Shown: positions 7,138 to 11,159 of the stretch, piece by piece
Layout of the letters: every line of letters starts with the position of its first letter
How positions within the stretch are numbered: position 1 is the first letter of the stretch
From: JAVBTR01 sp031556065
GTDB lineage: Bacteria > Bacillota > Clostridia > Christensenellales > Aristaeellaceae
Direction: 5' to 3'
NCBI GenBank assembly: GCA_031556065.1
Contig: JAVBTR010000095.1
Location: 1 to 11,159 of the forward strand
DNA: 11,159 nucleotides
Program-made: the position numbers and the translations under genes
The notes under the pieces: model-generated
Told to the model about the DNA's origin: nothing
Seen by the model: the letters and a program-made list of their open reading frames with translations, nothing else
The model's database searches: none

Positions 7138-7557
7138 TTATTCAGTCACTTCGGGAGTCGCTTCCACCACAACTTCGACCACCGTTTCTTCAACTACGGG
7201 TGCTTCCACAGCGGGAGCAGAAGTAGCTTGGAATACGGGGCGGGCTGCGCGGGGTTTGACGTTGGAGCGCTTGGTTACAAGCTTAACCACCAAATACCGG
7301 ATGACGCTTTCGTTGATCTCGAGGTTACGCTCGAGCTCGCGGGGTACCTCAGAGCCTGCTTTGAAGTTAACAAGAACGTAGTAGCCTTCGGTCTTATAAT
7401 CGATGGTGTAGGCCAAGCGACGCTTGCCCCATTCATCAACCTTTTCGACCTCGCCACCGCTTGCCAAAATCAGCTGGTTGAATTTCTCCACAAGTTCCTT
7501 GCGGGTGGATTCTTCCATAGCAGTGTCTAAGATATAGATCAGTTCATACCTGTTCAT
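7138..7557 (-). CDS. rpsF: Small ribosomal subunit protein bS6
   Basis: 139 residues. MNRYELIYILDTAMEE and the central WGKRRLAYTIDYKTEGYYVL are the conserved bS6 core (residues 1-98), which forms the bS18-binding ferredoxin-like fold. Met at 7557 is the real start: AGGAGGTG (7571-7564) lies 6 bases upstream. An in-frame TTG at 7620 would add 21 unsupported residues and lies at the transcription start. After a basic hinge (about 97-106) there is a tail of about 30 residues rich in Glu, Val, Ala and Pro. Typical Bacillota bS6 is about 95 residues, so this is an extended form. Acidic tails also occur in enterobacterial bS6, where RimK adds glutamates; whether that applies here is unknown. It is the first gene of the operon, with its own promoter. 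Confidence 0.97.
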   Translation of the reverse strand: MNRYELIYILDTAMEESTRKELVEKFNQLILASGGEVEKVDEWGKRRLAYTIDYKTEGYYVLVNFKAGSEVPRELERNLEINESVIRYLVVKLVTKRSNVKPRAARPVFQATSAPAVEAPVVEETVVEVVVEATPEVTE

Positions 7558-7572
7558 ACCTTTCACCTCCTC

Positions 7573-7620
7573 TTGGACGTATGGCGCTGCATCAATTCGT
7601 GCAGCGCAAGGATGTGCCAA
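7573..7620 (-). promoter_or_regulatory. Structured 5' leader of rpsF, candidate S6:S18 autoregulatory RNA
   Basis: In the leader, GCGCTGCA (7607-7600) pairs with TGCAGCGC (7591-7584) around an 8-base loop. Flanking TTGG (7620-7617) pairs with CCAA (7576-7573), and AC/GT add two more pairs (7615-7614 with 7578-7577), leaving an internal loop. It ends directly before the ribosome binding site. Leaders of rpsF operons in many bacteria bind the bS6-bS18 dimer for feedback control. I could not identify the CCG-containing bulge that marks that motif, so the assignment rests on position and structure. Confidence 0.4.
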
Positions 7621-7626
7621 TTTGGT

Positions 7627-7655
7627 ATTATACCAGCATTTCAGGCGGATTGCAA
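7627..7655 (-). promoter_or_regulatory. Strong promoter of rpsF-ssb-rpsR
   Basis: On the - strand, TTGCAA (7655-7650) is followed after a 17-base spacer by a perfect TATAAT (7632-7627), with TGG directly before it as an extended -10. The start would be near 7621, giving a leader of about 64 bases. The -35 lies only 4 bases past the stop of the HAD gene, with no terminator between, so readthrough from upstream is possible. Confidence 0.85.
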
Positions 7656-7658
7656 GCG

Positions 7659-8324
7659 CTATTTCAAGTGGTCCTGGACGTACCTGGCCACTTCATATAG
7701 TGATTCAAGGACAGGCACCCCGGCGGTTAAAAGGGTTTGCTCACTTTGATGGCCGCCCTTGACCAAAATACACTGGCAGCCTGTTCCCCCGGCTACCTCT
7801 GCGTCGTGGAGGGTATCGCCTATTAAGATGGCTTCACTTGGGGAAAGGCCGTTTTGGGCCATGTAACCGATGGCCAGATGGGTTTTGCTTGTGGCGTAAA
7901 TGTTATCAAGCCCCAGCACGGCGGAAAACACCCCGGTAAGCTCCGGGTAATAAGAAAGCTGGATGTTTAAAAAGGCCAGTTCAGAAGCGGAGATCACCAC
8001 CTGGTTAAGCCCCGCCCTTTGAAAGGCGGCCACTGCCTCCAAAACACCCTGGCGCAGGGGAAAGGAGGGGGCCAATTCTTTATAGCCGGCAGACCAGGCC
8101 ATGGCCGCGGCATCGAACAGCTCGTCCTTCACGCCAATATCCCGATAATATTCCCGAATGGGAAACCGAAACGCCTTAAGGTAATGGGCCATATCTTTAA
8201 AGGGCTTGGCCCCGTACCTTGGAAACACCCTGTTGTTTAAAGCAAGCACCAGTGGCGCGTCGTCCACCAATGTGCCGTTAAAATCCCAAATAATGGTTTT
8301 GAGCAATTTTCCCACCTCATCCAT
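7659..8324 (-). CDS. HAD-superfamily hydrolase (phosphoglycolate phosphatase-like)
   Basis: 221 residues, the usual size for a HAD enzyme with an alpha-helical cap. Motif I is WDFNGTLVDD with the nucleophile Asp14. Motif II is VVISAS near residues 109-114. The conserved Lys is Lys147 in TSKTHLA. Motif IV is LIGDTLHD with Asp170 and Asp174. The second Asp of the usual DxDGT is Asn16 here; that Asp is normally the acid/base in phosphatases. DxNGT occurs in a subset of HAD proteins, so the enzyme may still be active, but the substrate cannot be named. The ATG overlaps the stop of the helicase gene by 8 bases (ATGGATGA), which implies translational coupling. A TTG at codon 7, preceded by GAGGTGGG, is a plausible alternative start and would leave all motifs intact. 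Confidence 0.88.
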   Translation of the reverse strand: MDEVGKLLKTIIWDFNGTLVDDAPLVLALNNRVFPRYGAKPFKDMAHYLKAFRFPIREYYRDIGVKDELFDAAAMAWSAGYKELAPSFPLRQGVLEAVAAFQRAGLNQVVISASELAFLNIQLSYYPELTGVFSAVLGLDNIYATSKTHLAIGYMAQNGLSPSEAILIGDTLHDAEVAGGTGCQCILVKGGHQSEQTLLTAGVPVLESLYEVARYVQDHLK

Positions 8325-10116
8325 TCTTTAAAATCCCTTGAATCTCCTGGCATATCCTTATGCGCATGGCTTTAAGCCAGGGTTCGTCCACCGGCATTTC
8401 CAAGGCCTTAGAAAACGCATAATAAAGGCCCACCTGCTGGTAATACAATTCCCAATCCCCCAAATAGCGGCAAAGGCTGTGAGGCTTTGGCAATTGGGCG
8501 GCCCCCTCCACAAAGCGCTTTTGCACGTATTCGTCAAAGAGGCTAATAAGGGCCTCGCTGGCCACATCGAAGGGGATGCGCATCAATTGCCATTGGACAG
8601 GCTCCGGCAGCCGATAGGGCTTTAGCACATCCAGCACAGCCAGGTAATCCCGCACATCCTTTTTGCGGTAATAGGGCAGGGTTTCCTTTTCAAGGCTCCA
8701 AAGGGCCAGCTTTTCCCGAAGGGATAAAAGGGGGATTTGCAAAATCACTTCGCTGGGGCCGATCACCGCCTGGGCGATGGCTTCATCCGCCGTATCCAGC
8801 ATGGCCTCAATAAAGGGAATGCTGTTGTCCAGGCAGGCCACATACCCCACATCGTAAATACCGATCCGCCCAGCCCGACCGGCGATCTGCTTAACCTCCT
8901 GTGGGGTGAGGCTGCGAAAATTCTCCCCGTCGAATTTTTCCTTCTGGGTGAAGATCAGCCGCCGGATGGGGAGATTCACCCCCATGCCAATGGCATCCGT
9001 GGCCACCAGCACAGGCCGGGGGCTGCGGATAAACGCCTGATACTGCATCCGGCGAACCTCCGGGGGCAAATCCCCATAGATCACCTGGTTGTCAATGCCC
9101 ATATCGGTTAACCGGCTGGAAAGGCCCAGGACCTGGCGCTTGGAAAAGGCTACCAGGGCGTCCCCGGCGCGAATGGCAGCAAGCCGCACAGGGCTATGCT
9201 CCACCTGCAATGGAATGGTTCTAACATAAGGCGTAAACACATATTCATCGCCGCAATCGTGGATCAGCTTTAAAAGCTGGTCCTTCACCAGGGCCGCGCC
9301 GCAAAGGTGAATTTCCTCACAGCAAAGGCCCAGGATCGCCCGTGTCCAGGCATCCCCCCGCTGGGAATCATTTAGCAGCTGCACCTCATCGATAACAGCC
9401 ACGTCATACTGGGGTTCCAGCGCCGCCTTTTCCACTGTGCAGCAAAGATGCCGTGCCCCATCCACCCGCATTTCTTCCTCCCCTGTAAGCAAATCGCAGG
9501 GGATGCCTTCATGGTTCAGCCGCTCGAAGTTTTCCAGGGCCAGAATCCGCAAAGGGGCCAGGTAGATACCCCGCTCACTTCCCTTCATGCGCATAAGGGC
9601 CTGGTAGGTTTTGCCCGTGTTGGTTTCCCCCAAATGCAGATAAAAGGTGCGCTTCATCCGCCGTGCCTGGGGGTATTCCAAATGGGGGGCCTTGGGCAAA
9701 AGCCGCTGGAATTCCTCCCTCACCTGCTTTGGGATATGGTAGGCAGCCAGCACCGCCATCATGCCCGATTGAAGGTATTCCTTTTTGTGGCCCTTCACCA
9801 CCTGAGCAAACTGGTAAAGGGTATGGTTTTTTTGATTATAGCGCTCCAAAAGACGGGTGGAAATATCTTCCAAAAGGGCGGCGTAGTTGGCATACACCGT
9901 ATCGTAGCCGGGAAGCTCCGGCTCCCATATGCCATTGAGGCGCTTTAACTGGTTGCGCACCACCGCCTCGTTATGGTATAAACTGGAAAGCTTCCCTTGG
10001 GCGGCCTGCTGCTTATATTGGGGGTATTTTTTACGCATATCCTCAAATAACCGTTGATTCTTGCGGTTTGTCTTCAAACGCCTCGCCTCCTTGGCATAGT
10101 GTTTGTAAAATTCCAT
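8317..10116 (-). CDS. Suv3-like superfamily 2 RNA helicase
   Basis: 599 residues. Helicase motifs in order: Walker A GETNTGKT (163-170), APLRILALE (187-195), CDLLTGEE (207-214), CTVEK (226-230), the Walker B box DEVQ (243-246), RGDAWTRAILGLCCEEIHLCG near 253-273, FSKRQV, ATDAIGMGVNL (372-382) and QIAGRAGRIG (410-419). This set, in particular the GxTNxGKT, TGEE, CTVE, DExQ and GLCxEEIHLCG elements, is that of the mitochondrial Suv3 helicase rather than of ordinary DEAD-box proteins. In eukaryotes Suv3 unwinds RNA for the mitochondrial degradosome; a role in RNA turnover here is inference. The first 150 residues are a basic, helix-rich region I do not recognise. The ATG has only a weak site (AAGGA abutting it). 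A TTG at 10077 has AAGGAGG 7 bases upstream and could be the real start, giving 586 residues. The gene is co-directional and overlapping with the HAD gene. Confidence 0.88.
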   Translation of the reverse strand: MEFYKHYAKEARRLKTNRKNQRLFEDMRKKYPQYKQQAAQGKLSSLYHNEAVVRNQLKRLNGIWEPELPGYDTVYANYAALLEDISTRLLERYNQKNHTLYQFAQVVKGHKKEYLQSGMMAVLAAYHIPKQVREEFQRLLPKAPHLEYPQARRMKRTFYLHLGETNTGKTYQALMRMKGSERGIYLAPLRILALENFERLNHEGIPCDLLTGEEEMRVDGARHLCCTVEKAALEPQYDVAVIDEVQLLNDSQRGDAWTRAILGLCCEEIHLCGAALVKDQLLKLIHDCGDEYVFTPYVRTIPLQVEHSPVRLAAIRAGDALVAFSKRQVLGLSSRLTDMGIDNQVIYGDLPPEVRRMQYQAFIRSPRPVLVATDAIGMGVNLPIRRLIFTQKEKFDGENFRSLTPQEVKQIAGRAGRIGIYDVGYVACLDNSIPFIEAMLDTADEAIAQAVIGPSEVILQIPLLSLREKLALWSLEKETLPYYRKKDVRDYLAVLDVLKPYRLPEPVQWQLMRIPFDVASEALISLFDEYVQKRFVEGAAQLPKPHSLCRYLGDWELYYQQVGLYYAFSKALEMPVDEPWLKAMRIRICQEIQGILKNG

Positions 10117-10130
10117 TCCTTAATCTTCTT

Positions 10131-10159
10131 TTGACAGACGCCGCGCCATATGTTAAACT
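10131..10159 (+). promoter_or_regulatory. Promoter of the secreted-protein gene
   Basis: A perfect TTGACA (10131-10136) is followed after 17 bases by TAAACT (10154-10159), with TGT directly before the -10 (extended -10). It lies 35 bases upstream of the start codon at 10195. It is in the 78-base divergent gap with the helicase gene, for which I see no clear promoter. Confidence 0.75.
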
Positions 10160-10194
10160 CATGACGAACAATTAATACATTGGAGGATGCTCGT

Positions 10195-10785
10195 ATGAAA
10201 AAGGTATTGTCTGTCCTGCTGGTACTGTGCATGCTGCTGCCCGTGGCCGCGTTGGCCGAATCCGTGGACTACACCCACGAAGGGGAACCTGCCTATAGCC
10301 TCACCCTGCCTGCGGATTGGGTTGTTATTTCCAAGGAAACCGCAGATTCCCTGCTTTCCCTTGGCCTTGAAGCTTTAGGCGACGATCAGCTGGCCCAGTA
10401 CGCTACCCTTGCCCAGCAGATGGATATGGTCTACATCCTATCCGCTGACGGCTCCAAGAACATCAACGTCATCGCCCAGCAGCTGGGCGTGGAGGTGGAA
10501 GCCGCGCAGCTGTACGAGCTGCTTTCCGCTGCACTGGTTGCACAGCTGCAGCAGCAGCTTCCCGGTATCTCTTTCATTTCCGAAGGCGAAGTGGTCACAC
10601 TGGGCGAAAACGAAATGGTTCGCATGCTCTATTCCGCTGAAATCGGCGGCCAGCCCATGAGCTTTTCCCAGTACCTGGTTCCCTGCGGCGAATACATGCT
10701 CACCGTAACGGCCACCGTAGGCGGCACCATGGACGATGCTACCCTGGCTTCCTTGGATGCTATCATTGCCACCTTGGCTTACTAA
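10195..10785 (+). CDS. Small secreted protein of unknown function
   Basis: 196 residues. The N-terminus MKKVLSVLLVLCMLLPVAAL, followed by AES, is a textbook Sec signal peptide with a likely cut after Ala21, giving a mature protein of about 175 residues. There is no lipobox at the cut, so it is probably released or loosely cell-wall associated. The mature part opens with YTHEGEPAYSLTLPADWVVI, a start often seen in small exported proteins of the PsbP/Mog1-like alpha-beta fold. I suggest that fold only tentatively. The rest is acidic, with Gln/Ala/Leu-rich helices and few Cys. The start is fixed by GGAGGA 7 bases before the ATG; an in-frame TTG at 10180 lies upstream of that site and is rejected. 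It is monocistronic, with its own promoter and terminator. No function can be assigned. Confidence 0.88.
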   Translation: MKKVLSVLLVLCMLLPVAALAESVDYTHEGEPAYSLTLPADWVVISKETADSLLSLGLEALGDDQLAQYATLAQQMDMVYILSADGSKNINVIAQQLGVEVEAAQLYELLSAALVAQLQQQLPGISFISEGEVVTLGENEMVRMLYSAEIGGQPMSFSQYLVPCGEYMLTVTATVGGTMDDATLASLDAIIATLAY

Positions 10786-10797
10786 TTCCTCTTTCCC

Positions 10798-10833
10798 AAA
10801 GGCCCGCGCGAAACCTTCGCAGGGCCTTTTTTT
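10798..10833 (+). terminator. Rho-independent terminator of the secreted-protein gene
   Basis: AAAGGCCC (10798-10805) pairs with GGGCCTTT (10822-10829). An inner GCGAA/TTCGC stem (10808-10812 with 10816-10820) closes an ACC loop. The hairpin runs into a T tract ending at 10833. It starts 12 bases after the stop codon. Confidence 0.92.
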
Positions 10834-10895
10834 ATTTCTACCTAGCAAGCCTGAATACCCATTGATACAGCCTGCAATAAAGCCGGTACATCAAA

Positions 10896-10956
10896 GCGCC
10901 CCCTTTTGCCCTTGAGTGTAGCATAATTATGCTTACACAGCAAGGAAAAGGGGGGC
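10896..10956. repeat. Long imperfect hairpin in the gene-free right end
   Basis: A 61-base inverted structure. CCCCCTTTT (10899-10907) pairs with AAAAGGGGG (10946-10954). After a GC bulge, CCTTG (10910-10914) pairs with CAAGG (10941-10945). Then GTGTA (10916-10920) pairs with TACAC (10934-10938), and GCATA with TATGC (10921-10925 with 10928-10932), near the tip. It totals about 24 pairs. It has no T tract, so it is not a simple terminator. I see no promoter and no coding frame. It could be a processed small RNA, a miniature inverted-repeat element, or part of the adjacent repeat. Confidence 0.6.
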
Positions 10957-10982
10957 AGCCTTTACATGAATAAATGATATCA

Positions 10983-11013
10983 GCGGCCCATATTCGTTGC
11001 GAATGCGGGCCGC
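10983..11013. repeat. Hairpin preceding the right repeat copy
   Basis: GCGGCCC (10983-10989) pairs with GGGCCGC (11007-11013). An inner ATTCG/CGAAT stem (10992-10996 with 11000-11004) closes a TTG loop. It is GC-rich with a 2x2 internal loop and no T tract. With the hairpins at 10896 and 11041 it makes the whole right end a chain of palindromes, as at the left end. Confidence 0.6.
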
Positions 11014-11040
11014 CCAGGCCATCAACAAACCCTAGGAGGT

Positions 11041-11159
11041 ATCGGAGGACCGCGGTCCTCCGATTTTCATTCCGAAATCGGCGGCCCCATTCGGGGCATT
11101 GAACGGGGCGAAGCCCCTGTGCGGCGATTTTCGGTGGAATTCTGAAGGAATTCCTACCT
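11041..11159 (+). repeat. Hairpin-array repeat, right copy (runs off the window)
   Basis: It begins with a perfect 24-base palindrome (11041-11064, centred on CCGCGG). Then come stems 11060-11067/11074-11081, 11084-11088/11093-11097, 11105-11109/11113-11117 (GAA loop) and 11136-11142/11148-11154 (5-base loop). Against the left copy, 11057-11083 equals 1-27, 11118-11141 equals 31-54, and 11149-11159 equals 62-72. Between the first two blocks this copy has 34 bases forming two extra hairpins, where the left copy has only ACA. The remainder lies beyond the window. Confidence 0.85.

Noticed and set aside
7558..7620. N-terminal extension of bS6 from a TTG at 7620
   Set aside because: The extension would run through the leader hairpin and the ribosome binding site, and bS6 proteins start at MxxYEL.
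9448..9948. 166-codon + strand frame inside the helicase gene
   Set aside because: It is a shadow of a long conserved helicase frame.
10117..10194. Divergent promoter for the helicase on the - strand
   Set aside because: TTGTTC near 10170 has no acceptable -10 at 16-18 bases, so I did not call one.

Overview
The window reads as chromosomal DNA of a Bacillota bacterium, most likely a clostridial gut-type lineage (inference). The evidence is the rpsF-ssb-rpsR cluster, strong AGGAGG-type ribosome binding sites, sigma-A-like promoters with TTG...TATAAT spacing of 17, and a Cys-rich (C+) ribosomal protein S18. No rRNA, tRNA, CRISPR array, transposase or integrase is visible.

Layout. Positions 1-250 are an unusual run of eight consecutive small hairpins that ends in a classical terminator. 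Next, on the + strand, is a membrane-bound hybrid histidine kinase (383-2839). It converges, with a 44-base coding overlap, on a BvgS-type hybrid kinase on the - strand (5684-2796). Upstream of that kinase, in the same transcription unit, is a MarR-type repressor (6156-5728) with a well-formed promoter and a 27-base palindromic operator. Between marR and the ribosomal cluster lies a short, frameshifted remnant of an XRE-type helix-turn-helix gene. The housekeeping block on the - strand then reads helicase (Suv3-like), HAD hydrolase, rpsF (bS6), ssb, rpsR (bS18), with a strong terminator after rpsR. Divergent from the helicase, on the + strand, is a small secreted protein of unknown function with its own promoter and terminator.

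From 10834 to the end there is no gene. This stretch holds a 61-base imperfect hairpin, a second hairpin, and then a second copy of the repeat that opens the window. The two repeat copies share exact blocks of 27, 24 and 11 bases, differ by an internal module (3 versus 34 bases), and show a compensatory base-pair change in one stem. The palindromic structure therefore seems to be what is conserved. Both window edges lie inside this repeat family.

How the genes fit together. rpsF, ssb and rpsR are the usual translation/replication cluster, with a promoter and a hairpin leader that could serve S6:S18 feedback. The helicase and HAD gene overlap by 8 bases and are probably co-translated. The helicase family acts in RNA turnover in mitochondria, so an RNA-related role is plausible here. 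The two hybrid kinases carry similar receiver domains and no cognate HPt or output regulator is present, so their phosphorelay partners must be encoded elsewhere. The most novel-looking material is the modular hairpin-array repeat at both ends.
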